A stretch of 64,000 nt of DNA from Crocodylus rhombifer (Eukaryota; Chordata; Crocodylia; Crocodylidae): NCBI GenBank assembly GCA_038503035.1, contig JAVSML010001015.1, positions 124,001-188,000 of the forward strand. Reading direction: 5' to 3'. Under the pieces are notes generated by a model. It was given only the letters and a program-made list of their open reading frames with translations. It was not told the origin of the DNA and did not search any database. Positions 46,951-57,990 of this stretch are shown here, one piece after another. The translations under genes and the position numbers were made by a program. Numbering within the stretch: the first letter of the stretch is position 1; each line of letters starts with the position of its first letter.

Positions 46951-47635
46951 ACTTGCTGATATGCCAAAGTTAAAATGACAGATATTATGAATTATGACTT
47001 GAGTACATTTAAAAGGTACATTTAAAAAGTACATTTATTGCCTCTATTTATTTCTGTTAGTCATCCAGATAATACATTTTTGAACCTAGAAGCTAAATTC
47101 TTTAATAATTTTGAGATTTGGAATTGACCTAATTTAGACCTAATCATCATAAATTTCAACTGAATTTCAACTGAAAGCAGTCATTGTTTTGTTGCTCTTT
47201 ATGTACTTACAAGCTGAGAAATGGTCCCTTGTTTTGGGAAGAATAAATGTCATCCATGTATATTTCTACCTGCTTCAAACTCTCATCATGTTATTAGAGA
47301 TGACATATAACATTGTATAGATCATATTGCACATATCTAGAAATCCTTTGAGAAACCTTGATAGGGATTTTAGGGCAGCACTGACTGTTATATGAACTGC
47401 CCTGCCTTGCTTGCAGCTGTTGAATAAAAGATTCCCTTCTCAGTTGAAAACCTGAACTTCAGGGACATAAAACTGATTTAAATTCCTTATTACAGTGACT
47501 CCCATTCAGGCAGCTGGTGATTCTAGGAGAGCTGTCTAGTTATATTGAGCTGGGTCATCTTATCTTCTGCCTATGGTCTAAATTCCATTGTGAGAAGATA
47601 CAAACAGATCAATGACTGTATTATTATTATTAGTA
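46951..47635. other. AT-rich sequence, nothing recognised
   Basis: No frames or repeat ends of note. Confidence 0.3.
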
Positions 47636-47639
47636 GTAG

Positions 47640-47890
47640 TAGCTAATTGCCCATCGAGAATGATGGGGGGGGTGAGGCTGGGATGGAGTGCCGCCACCTA
47701 ATGCCCCATGCTGCCACTGTTCTGCCTTGGCTCCCCCACCCCCCGTCCGGTCCTCGGCGCCACTTCAGACTCGTGGCGGCACTCCCCCACTCCTGGAGCA
47801 CTCTTATTGATTGCTTCCATCAGCCAATTGGAGTACAAATAAAGCATTACAGATAGACAGACAGACTTAGGCTTTTGTAATATTATTATT
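47640..47890 (+). mobile_element. SINE-like element with LINE-type tail
   Basis: A GC-rich body starting GCTAATTGCCCATCGAG is followed by the tail TACAAATAAAGCATTACAG, GATAGACAGACAGACTTAGG and CTTTTGTAATATTATTATTA. The tail resembles RTE/LINE-mobilised 3' ends. (ATT)n stands on both sides, possibly as a target duplication. No promoter boxes could be confirmed. Confidence 0.45.
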
Positions 47891-47989
47891 ATTACTCTTT
47901 TGTATACACAACTGCTAGAGCAGCCCTAAGGGTGTTCTGCTATCATAAATGAAATGTGGATGGTAAGATTATGGTCATATACAGACATT

Positions 47990-50075
47990 CATTTTCTACT
48001 GGGCGAGTTGCTGCTCTCTCAGAAGAAACCATGGTGGTGGGATAGCTCACATGACTTGAGCACTGTCATGGTTAATGTGTATAAACTGTTCAGGAAGGAC
48101 AGGAAGGGGAGAAGAGAAGGAGGAGTTGTACTTTATATAAAAGAGCCATATGATTGCTCAGAGCTACAGTATGAAGCTGAAGAGACAGGTCTGTTGAAAG
48201 GCTCTGGGTTAGGGTCAGAGCAGAGAACAACAAGGGTAATGTGGTGGGTGTCTGCTATAGACCACGAGACAAGGAGGATGAGGTGGATGAGGCTTTCTTC
48301 AAACAGCTAATAGAAGTTTCCTGATCACAGCTCCTTGTTGTCACAGAGGACTTCAATCACCCTGACATTTGCTTGGAGGGCAATACAGCAGCGTACAGGC
48401 AATCCAGGAAGTTTTTACAAATTGTTATACAGGACAATTTCCTGGTACAAGTGCTTGAGATTTGAACTAGGGGCTGTGCTCTTGATCTGTTGCTCACAAA
48501 TAAGGAAGACATGGTGGAGAATATAGGAGTGGATGGCAACTTAGGCAGCAGTGACCAGGAGATGATTGAGTTCAGGATCCTGAGGAAAGGAATGATGGAG
48601 AGCAGCAGAGTAAGGATCCTGGACTTCGTAAAAGCAGACTTTGACTGGCTCAGAGAACTCAAGGGCAGGATCCCCTGGGAAGCCAGATTGAGGGAGGGAG
48701 GAGTCTTGGAGAGCTGGCTGTACCTTAAAGAAGCCTTACTGCGTGTGAAGGAACAAATCATGCCAATGCATAGGAAGGTTAGCAAGTGTGGCAGAAGACT
48801 AGCTTGGCTTAGCAGGGAACTCTTTGGTAAACCAAATCACAAAAGGAATCTTGTCAATGGAAACTTGGACAAAGAACTAGGGAAGAGTATAAGAGACTTG
48901 CTTGAGCATGTAAGGATGAATTCAGGAAAGGCAAAGTGAAACTGGAGTTACAGCTATCAAGGGGAGTGAAAGGTAACAAGTTGGGTTTCTACAAGTATGT
49001 CAGTAACAAGAAGAAGATCAAGGAAAGTGTAGGTCCCTTACTGAATGGGGGAAGCCAGATTGTGATTATTAGCTAATAATAATAATGGGGAAAGCCAGCT
49101 TCAGCCTTTTCAGCATCCTTGTGACAGAGGATGCTGAAAAGGCTGAAGTACTCAATGCCTTTTTCACTTCCATCTTCACAGGGAAGGTCAGCTCCCAAAC
49201 TACTGCATCTGGCAGCATAGTTTGGGAAGGAGGTGAGCAGCCAATAGTGGTGAAAGAAGAGGTTAGAAACTATTTAGAATAGCTGGACATATACAAATCC
49301 ATGGGGCCAAATGGGATGCACCTGAGGGTGCTAAGTTAGTTGACTGATGTGATTTCAGATCCACTGGCCATCATCTCTTCCAGTCACCATGAGTTTTCAG
49401 AGATCCTGGATGACTGGAAAAGGTCAAACATAGTGCCCATATTTCAGAAAAGGAAAAAAGGAGGATCCAGGGAACTACAGACTGGTCAGCCTCATCTCAG
49501 TCCCTAGAAAAATAATGGAACAGATCCTCAAGAAATCCATTTCTAAGCACTTGGAGGAGAAGGTGATTAGGAACAGTCAGCATAGACTCAGCAAGTGCAA
49601 GTCATGCCTGATCAGCCTAATTGCCCTCTATGATGAGTTGACTGGCTCTGTTGATGTGGGGAGACCAGTGGATGTGGTGTACCTTGATTTTTAGCAAGGC
49701 TTTTGATATAGTCTCCCACAACATTCTCACAGACCAGATAAAGAAGTACAGGATGGATGAGTAGACTGAAGGTGGATAAAAAAACTGGCTGGATCATCAG
49801 GCTCAGAGGGTAGTAATCAATGGCTCAGTGTCTAGTTGGCATCTGGTATTAAGTGGAGTGCCCCAAGGTTGGTCTTGGGGCTTGTTTTGTTCAATATCTT
49901 CATCAGTGATCTGGAAGGTGACATAGAATGCACCCTCTCAAGTTTGCAGATGACACCAAGCTTTGGGAAGTAGTAGATATGCTGGAGGGGAGGGGAGAAG
50001 AGGTCTAGGTTTCAGAGTCCTTAACAAATTGGAGGATTGGGCCAAAAGAAACTTCATGAGATTTGTAGACTTCTG
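47990..50075 (+). mobile_element. CR1 LINE, old subfamily, endonuclease to mid-RT
   Basis: Starts in the endonuclease (WWWDSSHDLSTVMVN at about 48030, YKLFRKDRKGRREGGV), with the catalytic region VVTEDFNHPDICLEG near 48335 and NLGSSDQEMIEF (SDQ where SDH is usual) near 48535. The long frame 48490-48939 covers the linker. RT blocks follow at 49085-49282 (LNAFFTSIFTGKVSSQ), about 49460-49700 and [15 protein letters not shown] near 49890. It ends in GQKKLHEICR-type text near 50075. Frames are broken repeatedly. A hairpin and a TAA/ATA microsatellite interrupt it at about 49060-49150. Same family as 3505-6898. Confidence 0.85.
49099..49148. repeat. Perfect 21-bp hairpin inside CR1
   Basis: The arm CTTCAGCCTTTTCAGCATCC (plus T) at 49099-49119 is the exact reverse complement of 49128-49148, with an 8-base loop. 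The downstream arm is normal CR1 coding text (EDAEKAEV), so the upstream arm is an inverted copy of it. Confidence 0.9.
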
Positions 50076-50099
50076 AGGCTCTCTGTGGAAGTCTGAGGT

Positions 50100-51480
50100 A
50101 TGCACAGTCAATCTGCCCAGGATTTGACAATCCTCTCCTTTGATGTTAAAGCAAATCCAAAAGGGAAAAGTAAAAATTGGAAGGCAAACTGTTGTTTCTC
50201 ACTGCAACCTCTCTGGCTACCCAGGGTCTTCCCAGGGCTCCTCCACCCCCATACTCTGCCCTTACCAAACCCGTTGTTTCAGGGTGCAATTCCTGAATTA
50301 CAGTCTATGCTCACTGTATCATCAGTCGTAAGAGTGTTTATGAATCGCACACCACGTGGATCATGATCCATTCCCAGCACTTAGAGGGGAACTTGTGCAG
50401 ATGTAAGCCTAAGTCCATCCTTAGACTTATTTGCCCCTGGAATCTCAAGCGAATGGCTCTTCACACACAATTGTGATATTTCCCACTGACAGCATTCTGA
50501 TTAGCATCAGAATTTCAGTTCTGTTGCGTCTTAATTCACAGGTCCTGCTCAGGGCCCATAGTCAGCTTATTCTGTTCCCTGGCTAGTCCCAGGCTCTGTC
50601 CCTGTTGCAGGGGAGAACCCCCACTTTCACAGGCCAGATCCTTTTAGCTGGCCCTCCTACTCTTTTTCCCTCTATGGATTATGTTATGGACACAGAATGC
50701 CTCACTCACTGGACAGATTGCTTGCAGGCATCCAGTGCAACACTCTTATGCCAGGTCTTACCTTGCGTAAGTCTCTCTGCTTCCAAATTGTCTTCATCCA
50801 GACCTTTTGCCCAGATGGGGTCAAGTAATCACACCACACAGCTGCACGCAGCTGCATGAGCTCCCGCCAGTCACCCCTCTCTGGGGAAATCTCACTTGCC
50901 TAACCCAGTTGCTTTAACTTCCAGGTCAGTCATCTAGGTATATCCAGTGTTTCCCATCCACCAGTACCTTTCCTGTGGCACCCAGAAGAAATTAATTAGA
51001 GTCAGTCCCCATCCTCACACGCTTTATTGGCATTTTCATCATACAGGTGAAACACTTCCTATCCCTTAGAAAAATAAAATGGGAACAAATAGGGTTAAGT
51101 CACTCTTGGGAAAGTTTATCTTGAAATAGTGAATGTCTACACATTCCTGTCTCAGAGAAACTTCAGCACAGTCCTCCAGCATCCCAAGCTGCTTTGCTCC
51201 ACCTTCCCACTCCAGGAAACACTTTGATTTTTACTGTGACTAGACTCCACTGAGCCAGCTGAGCAGAGAGCAGAACATGCTCCCTTCACAATCCCCACAC
51301 TGTGCTGCAGGGAGATACAGGCTGACCCTGAGCAGTCTTGGTCAGGGGTGCCCTGTGCACTGCTGCCATCTGTCTCCAAGCAGACTGAGGGAACTGGCAA
51401 GCACTGGGATGTGTGCGCAGGGGCCCTGTAGCTGTGCAGTATCAGTACTGTAGGTTCTGTGCCCCTCCGAAGCTTGGCAT
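50100..51480 (-). repeat. Possible LTR or long interspersed repeat, minus strand
   Basis: A long C/T-rich block lies directly after the CR1. On the minus strand AATAAA stands at 51028-51023, followed by GCGTGTGAGG, a polyadenylation-like arrangement. Many short frames have no motif. Borders and class are unknown. Confidence 0.25.
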
Positions 51481-51872
51481 TTGAATATTTGTTCAGGGGT
51501 CTCTGGTAAGTTTTTCTACCAGGAAAACAAACCTGGGAGAATTCTCCCCAATCATTTAAACATGCGTAGGCAGCCTATGACCGGAAAAGAAGATTATCTT
51601 CACAGCAACTATTTGCAATTTACCAATGAAACCTTATTATATAAAAAAGAATAAGAATTTTTGATCAATGAATTTGTTATTTTTTCCTGAATCCCTGCTG
51701 TAATTCACAGCTATCTGATTCATAGTTCTTTCTGTATTTCATTTAGTAAATAAAAAGGAAAATTATGTTCTCCTATTTATCCTTAGCATATGCTTAATTC
51801 TGCTCACAAACACATGGTTATTCTTATTGCTACAATAATTATGAATCTTATTCCTATTTTGTCTCTTCCCAG

Positions 51873-51965
51873 CAGATTGTTATTCATCCAAATTGATGGC
51901 ATTTTTGGCAGATTCACCTGCCAGTCCTCAAGGACAGTTTAAAAGAATCAAATCATATGATACAG
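51873..51965 (+). other. Candidate coding exon, unproven
   Basis: The pyrimidine-rich acceptor CCTATTTTGTCTCTTCCCAG ends at 51872, and the donor ACAG|GTATATC follows 51965. One frame is open over all 93 nt, beginning DCYSSKLMAFLADSPASPQG and ending FKRIKSYDT. It needs one base from the previous exon and leaves one base over; the candidate at 15771-15823 leaves exactly one. I do not recognise the protein. A 31-codon open frame occurs by chance fairly often, so this is a lead only. Confidence 0.28.
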
Positions 51966-53240
51966 GTATATCAGAGAATACTATTTAAATTTAACAGAAT
52001 GGTAAGAAGCCATGTTCAAAATTATATTCAAAGAACATCATGGACTGAGTTCTATGGTCTTCCTAATTCACAAGGGGACATGCTGGCTAAGGGAAATTAC
52101 TGGCTGCTATGAACCATTCCATGAATGTTCTCAAATTCATCTAATGTATTAATTCTAAAACCTAGAATGGGCTGTTCATATCTCTTTCTGTTATCCTTTC
52201 AGCCTTTTGGGAAGACAATACTCCATTGGTTCAGCTTTTTTAAATTATCTCCTTAGGAGCTGGAAACATCATTTTATAGCAAAATAGTGAGGTCCTGAAA
52301 TTCAGTTCTGAAGCAAGCATTGAATCACTTAGCAAATTAGGTGTCTGTGGAATCAGACAATATTATGGGTTCCTGAATATGAGATCCGAGATATGTTGAG
52401 CCAAATTTTGTTTTCAGTTATTCTGACAAACCAAAGTAAACTGAGTTATTTTAGATTTACAGCAGCACAAATGAAAACCGTATTCGGCCCTCTGGCAGTG
52501 CAATGTTGTATAAAAAGTCTATTCAGTGTTGTGACCTTAAATACTGATACTTTGCCAAATACAGTGCTGACATTTTTGTTTATGATCATTGGAGTGATTT
52601 GGTATATTGTTTTGTACCAGTTTCTTTATTCCACCTGAGGGTAGCACTGAAAATAGTTTTGTAGTCACATTGCACCAATGAAATGAAGGTGCTGATAACC
52701 ATAGTTTATTTCTAAAGACAAAGTCAAATTAGATATGTATGTATAAAGAGCCTACTGGGTATAATAAACATGGCCTATGATGCTTTTAATATGAAAGGGG
52801 ACACATTAATAGAAATAGAGAGGAGAACAATAAAGGAAAAGAGAAGGGAAATGCCAGAAAACATGAGAAATTTTCTTTATTAACAAAATGTTACTTCCTT
52901 TATCCAGCACACATCCTTACATTGATTAATTATGAAACAGCTTGCAGTTTAAAATTCTCTGATTAAACAATTATTAAAAGGTGTTTAAGCCTGTCAATTT
53001 ATTATTGATATTGCATAACATTTTGAAGGTCATTTAGTTTTTGTAAATAGACTGTTCGACTGTTCTGAGGAACTCTAAAATTTAAAGAAAACTTTACTGG
53101 CATGTAACTTATCATCAAATCAAGTACAAGAAATGTAGCTTGGAAATATGCAAAGTAATAATAACAGGCTTCATTCTGGGGTCAGAATTTTCCTTATGCC
53201 AGTGAGCAATGAATGTTTGTCTCAAGTACTAGAATGTCTG
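51966..53240. other. AT-rich sequence, nothing recognised
   Basis: No transposon ends. Frame 52393-52638 is hydrophobic but has no recognisable family motif or splice context. Confidence 0.3.
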
Positions 53241-53864
53241 TCATAGTTTCATAGTAGCTAGAGTCGGAAGGGACCCGAACAGATCATCTAGTTCGACCCC
53301 CTGCCTTGGCAGGAAAGAGCACCCCGGCAAGGTGCTCATCTAACTTCCTTTTAAAAATCCCCAGGCTAGGAGCCTGCACCACTTCCCCTGGAAGCCGGTT
53401 CCAGGCCCTAGCCGCCCTGACTGTGAAGTAGCGCCTCCTAATATCTAATCTAAACCTACCCTCCGCCAGCTTGTGACCGTTATTCCTGGTCACTCCTGGC
53501 AGCACACGGGGGAACAGGGACTCCCCCAATACCTGCTGATCCCCCCTGACCAGTTTGTAGCAGGCCACAAGGTCCCCCCTTAACCTTCTCTTGTGGAGGC
53601 TAAACAGGTTCAGGTCCCGTAGCCTCTCCTCATAAGGCCTGCCCTGCTGACCCCTGATCATACGAGTGGCCCTCCTCTGGACTCTTTCCATATCGTCCAC
53701 GTCCCTCTTGAAGTGCGGCGTCCAGAACTGGACGCAGTACTCCAGCTGCGGCCTGACCAGTGCCGCATAGAGGGGGAGGATCACCTCCCTGGACCTGCTC
53801 GAGAAGCATCTGTGGATGCATGACAGGGTACGGTTGGCCTTCTTGACTGCCTCCCCACACTGCT
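53241..53864 (-). mobile_element. CR1 3' end, separate young subfamily
   Basis: A minus-strand 5'-truncated CR1. From about 53862 the coding text reads AVKKANRTLSCIHRCFSSRS, then ILPLYAALVRPQLEYC, MIRGQQGRPYEERLR, FRLDIRRRYFTV and HLAGVLFPAKAGG, uninterrupted to the stop at 53284. The 3' UTR has CAGGGGGTCGAACTAGATGA and ends TTTCATAGTAGCTA-side at 53241. The intact frame suggests a recent insertion. It differs from the 28931 subfamily in the 3' UTR and in residues such as RRRYFTVRAARAW. Confidence 0.88.
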
Positions 53865-54174
53865 GTCCTTAGTTCTTGTGTGGCAAGAGACTTCACCTAT
53901 GAACTCCTGAAAACACACATGGTCCTGAAGGAAAGATGAGGGATGAGAAAGAAGCAGAGGTGATGGATTTCTTTGGAGACTCTAGCCAAGGCCTTTAAGG
54001 CTATGGACAGACATTACACATAAACTGGTTTAAGTGATCAGAGACTGGTTTAAACCTCCAGCAGCCCCTAATGGCAGCTGGGTCTAGTCTTCCCCCTCGC
54101 CACTCCAGCAGCCAGCTGGGGGCATGGCCTGACACTGTGGGCTGGATGGACCTAAACTGTTTTCCACAGTGGCA

Positions 54175-54414
54175 GATAACAGAACAAGGAACAGTAGTCT
54201 GAAGTTGCAGCAAGGTTTTATCTGTAATAAAGCTCTGGAGCAGGCTATCCAGCAAGGTTGTGGACTCCATTCTTGGAGGTTTTTAAGATCCGGGTAGAAA
54301 AGGCCTCGGCTGGGATGATCTATTTGGATATGGCCCTATTTGAGCAGGAGGCTGAACTAGATGACCTCCTGAAGTCCCTTTCAACCCTAACTTTCTTTCT
54401 ATGATTCTATGAGT
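54175..54414 (+). mobile_element. CR1 3' end fragment, old subfamily
   Basis: A decayed ORF2 C-terminus (near AGCAAGGTTGTGGACTCC, encoding SKVVDS-type text, and ILGGF-K) is followed by the tail GAACTAGATGACCTCCTGAA, GTCCCTTTCAACCC and TATGATTCTATGA. Confidence 0.75.
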
Positions 54415-55359
54415 AACCCTCACCTGGGCCTTGTGGCTTAATTATACAAAAAGCATTCATAATTCAGTTCAGCATTTGTTCTGGACACTTACTTAACTAG
54501 CATAGATTCAAATGTATATAGAGTTGTATGTTGTTTCAGGACACTCCCTCATGTAAGAAAAACCTGAAGAGTTAGATTTTCATCTCTGAATAGCCTAGAT
54601 GAGGACAGATGATGTGACAAAGGTTACTTTGTGCCATGTTCATGTAGGGTGACCATCTGGGAAATACAGGACATCTGGGATACTCCCTCCCCCTTCCCAA
54701 GCCAGCCATGGGAGAAGTGGAGGGCATCCTATGACAGGCAAGCAGGGCAGCCACAATGCCTGCCTGGCTGCCTTCCTGAGGCACTGTGCTACTTCCCCTC
54801 CCCACCACACTGTCTCATACCTGAGATGCTTACTTTCATCTAGGCCCCCTTCCCAGGACTAGCCTCCAAAATCCCAGATTGTCCCAGGAAAAATGGGAAC
54901 AATGGTGACCCTATCTTTGTGTCTCTGTAATTCTGGCTACTCTGACTTAATTCAACTTGCTGCCATGTTAAGTGCTTTGACATCCACTGATGAGAAGGTC
55001 AATATGGTATCTCATTTTTATCAGTTTGAAAGAGACTACCAAAATGAAACCAGGAACCATGTGAAATGAGTTAAGATGGCAAAGTTCTTAGTTTTTATTT
55101 TTATATGATTTTTCCTGTGCTAAAATCCTTTTCCACAAGGTTCTTCTGAGAGTTTATATAATCTACTTTGACATATCATTTGCCAGTTCACCTCTCTGTA
55201 CAGTTCAACACTTCTAATAAAGTCAGTACATTTTTATTAGTTCAAGTATAATAAAAATAATAATAAATTACCTGTAAGCAGTTGTACTAATATAACTTCA
55301 ATTTAAAAAAATGTACTAAGTAACTCTTCAGTCCAGATCTTGCTAAATGCAAGTTTCCT
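54415..55359. other. No gene recognised
   Basis: Mixed sequence. A GC-rich patch at about 54640-54840 gives overlapping frames without motifs. Confidence 0.3.
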
Positions 55360-55928
55360 TGTATAGCAAGTTCAGGGTTAATTAACTTACTAAACAGTCT
55401 GGCAGTGTCCTCACAGCCTCTATATGAGCTTGCCTCCTTACTCCTCCAAGGCAAGCTCTTTCCCAGCAGGAGCCAATACATCACAAGCATACAAATAGTC
55501 TCTGATGCACTAGTTGCATCTCCATGGCCTGTGGTTATCTTCATGCTCACAGGCAGACTCTCAGGATAACAGCACTCCAGGCATGGTCCCCAGGCTGTAC
55601 CATGAGTTGACCTATCAGCTCTCTCCTTCCCAGCTCTTCACTCTTTGGCTGTAGGCTCTCAGCTCCCTACTGCAACTCATTCTTCTCCCCTGGGTTTTTT
55701 TTGTTTGTTTGGCTGGGTTTTTTTGTCTTTTTTGAGAAGTCTTGCCCTCTAGATCTCCTTCCTGGGAGCCTTTTATCTTCCTGCAAGGTAATTATCTAAG
55801 GCAGCTGGCCCCATTGCCTAAGCAGCCTGCAATCACCCCTTACAGCCCCCCGACTGGGCTGTAATCCTTGCAGGCTTGCAGACTGTCCCCAGCCTCCTTG
55901 AACTGGCAGACTGCCCCACATCGCTACA
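55360..55928 (-). repeat. LTR-like block, minus strand
   Basis: On the minus strand it starts TGTAGCGATGTGGGGCAG (at 55928), has a TATA-like AGATAAAAGGCTCC about 160 bp in, a C/T- and A-rich leader, and could end TTGCTATACA at 55360. TG...CA ends and the TATA position favour an LTR. The flanks do not show a clear duplication. Confidence 0.4.
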
Positions 55929-56721
55929 TCCAATTAAAGGAGGAGATTCACGGTAATCGTGGTTAATTCATGCCCTCAAGTTATCAACAGAAATTAAGAC
56001 AAAAAAATCAGGCTTGATAGAAATAAAGTGTTTTAGCAGTTCATAAATTTTTCTGAACTGGAAAAACTCATGGGAATTTTAGCCACTGAGAAATTGTGGT
56101 TGACTTCATAACTTGAAAAACCTTTCCAATATTGGTAAATATTCCTACCTGTTGCTTCCACTGGTACAATGCCACATGCACGTTGTAACTGCCATTTTAA
56201 AACACACGTACATATCTGTTAATATACTCCAAAATCATGAAAGTATCACAAATAAAGGCCCTGATCCTGCAAATATTTATCTCTGTGTATAATTTTAACT
56301 ACTGAGACAGTTCCCATTAAATCCAATACAGCAGGGTGGTGAAACATACAGCCCTTAGGCCTTATGAAGCCTTCTCACCAGCCCACAGAGCTCTTGAGAC
56401 CAGAGAATTTAGGGGAGATTCTAGCAGAGGGCACAGCCTACTGCAGAACCCAGGGCTACGGGGCTGCACGAGACATGACCTTTGGTATCATAATGGGCAA
56501 ACGAGAGCTCTGCCAACACAGCCCTGTTTACCCCACCAGCATTTGTCCTGCTGGGTTGACTAAGAACAGCTTTTTGTGCAAGTCTAGTAACCCCAGGAAG
56601 ACACCTGACTACTCTTTCCCAAAATCCCTTCAAACCCTTATGGCTTAGAAAAAACCAGGAGGCTTTTAGTAATGAAAACAAAAAAGAGAGGTGTTTGGAA
56701 TTGTTAAGATAACCATTTTAC
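55929..56721. other. No gene recognised
   Basis: AT-rich DNA. The overlapping frames at 56336-56681 have no recognisable domain. Confidence 0.3.
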
Positions 56722-57625
56722 AGATTCACAGAAGTTTAGGACTGGAAGGGAACTTGTGAGATCATCGGGCCCAGCCCCCCCGCTCTTGGCAGAAAAGACT
56801 GCTGGGGTCAAATAACACCAGCAAGGTGTGTACAGTCTCCTTTGAGGATCTCCAGGGGAGGTGCCTGCACCATCCCCACTTGGAAGTCTATTTCAGTCTC
56901 GTCACACAAACTGTGAAGAAGTTTTTCTTTATATCTAGTCTGAAACCTTCTTCCAGGAGTTTCTGACCCTTGCTCCTAGTTTTCCCCTGGGGTGCTTTGG
57001 TGAGTAGTTGTTTGCCTAGCCTCTGATGCTCTCCCCTGATATCGGGGCGATGTGTAGGGGGTGCATAGGGGTGCACATGCACCTCCTGAGAGTACCGGTG
57101 CACTCCCTGTCAGGTCATGCTCCCTGTTTAGCCAACGGGCAGGGAGGCAAGTGGGAGGACCTGTGCCCCCCACCCCCATGAGCACCAGCCGGGGAGTGGG
57201 GCTGCCAGCAAAAGCAGTCGCACTGCTTCTGGAAGTGGGTGTGGGAGTTCTGGAAGTGGCATGGCCGCTTTTACAGTGGGTGAGATTGGCCCCACTGCCT
57301 GCTCAGCGAGATCGGCCACCAGGAGACACCTCCCCCCAGTCAGCAAATCGGGTGCCAGGGGACCTCACCACCCCCAAGTCACTAACTGGTGTTGTGGGGG
57401 GGCACCAGATACCCATGCCGGATATATTTGTAAGCTGTCACCAAATCCCTCCAAAGTCTTCTCTTTTCTACAGTGTACATCCCATATCTGTCAGCCTTCC
57501 CTCATATGGCTTGCTCTCCAGGCCTCTAATCATACAAGTGGCTCTTCCCTGGACTTTACCAAGTTTCTGCACATGATTCTTGAACTGTGGCACCCAGAAC
57601 TGGATGCAGTACTACCTCTTTATCC
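56722..57625 (-). mobile_element. CR1 3' end, old, split by an insertion
   Basis: A minus-strand CR1 C-terminus in two parts. 57426-57625 encodes decayed LYSA-like and LERP-type text. 56722-57042 has GFRLDIKKNFFTV (frame 56888-57103), the 3' UTR and the tail TTTAGGACTGGAAGGGAACT. The two join at GATAT, which is present on both sides of the foreign segment 57043-57420. Confidence 0.75.
57043..57420. mobile_element. 378-bp GC-rich insertion with GATAT duplication
   Basis: GATAT stands at 57038-57042 and 57421-57425, and the CR1 reads through if one copy and the insert are removed. The insert opens CGGGGCGATGTGTAGGGGGTG and carries GTGCACATGCACC repeats. Related sequence occurs at 57695-57990. 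Terminal repeats are weak (CGGGGCGATG against inverted CGGCATGGGT), so the class is unknown. Confidence 0.55.
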
Positions 57626-57694
57626 TCTTGATAAACAGAGGTCGTGTCTGAAGGGAAGCAGAATGTATCCCAGAAGCAGGGATATGCAATATAA

Positions 57695-57990
57695 ACAAGG
57701 CCCATGAGCATTGGTGACACGTAGGGAGTCCACACAGCTGCACGTGCACCCCGAGATTGGTGGTGCACCCCCTGCAAAAAGCACCGCCAATGCTGCCAGT
57801 GGCACCCCTGTGGGTGGTTGTCACTCACCATCCCCCACCCTGTGCCGTGGCCACCACCACGACCACCTGTGGGAGCTCCTCACTCACTGCCCGTGCTGCT
57901 GACATTGCCACCGCTGCCTGCAGGCAGTCGCTGTGTCCCCCTCAGCCTCCAGGGGCATGCGGCATTCATGCCCATGAGACCATTAAGTAA
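57695..57990. repeat. Second copy of the GTGCACC-rich repeat
   Basis: GAGCATTGGTGACACGTAGGG, then CTGCACGTGCACCCC and GGTGGTGCACCCCCTGC, parallels the opening of the insert at 57043. Borders are not clear. Confidence 0.4.
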
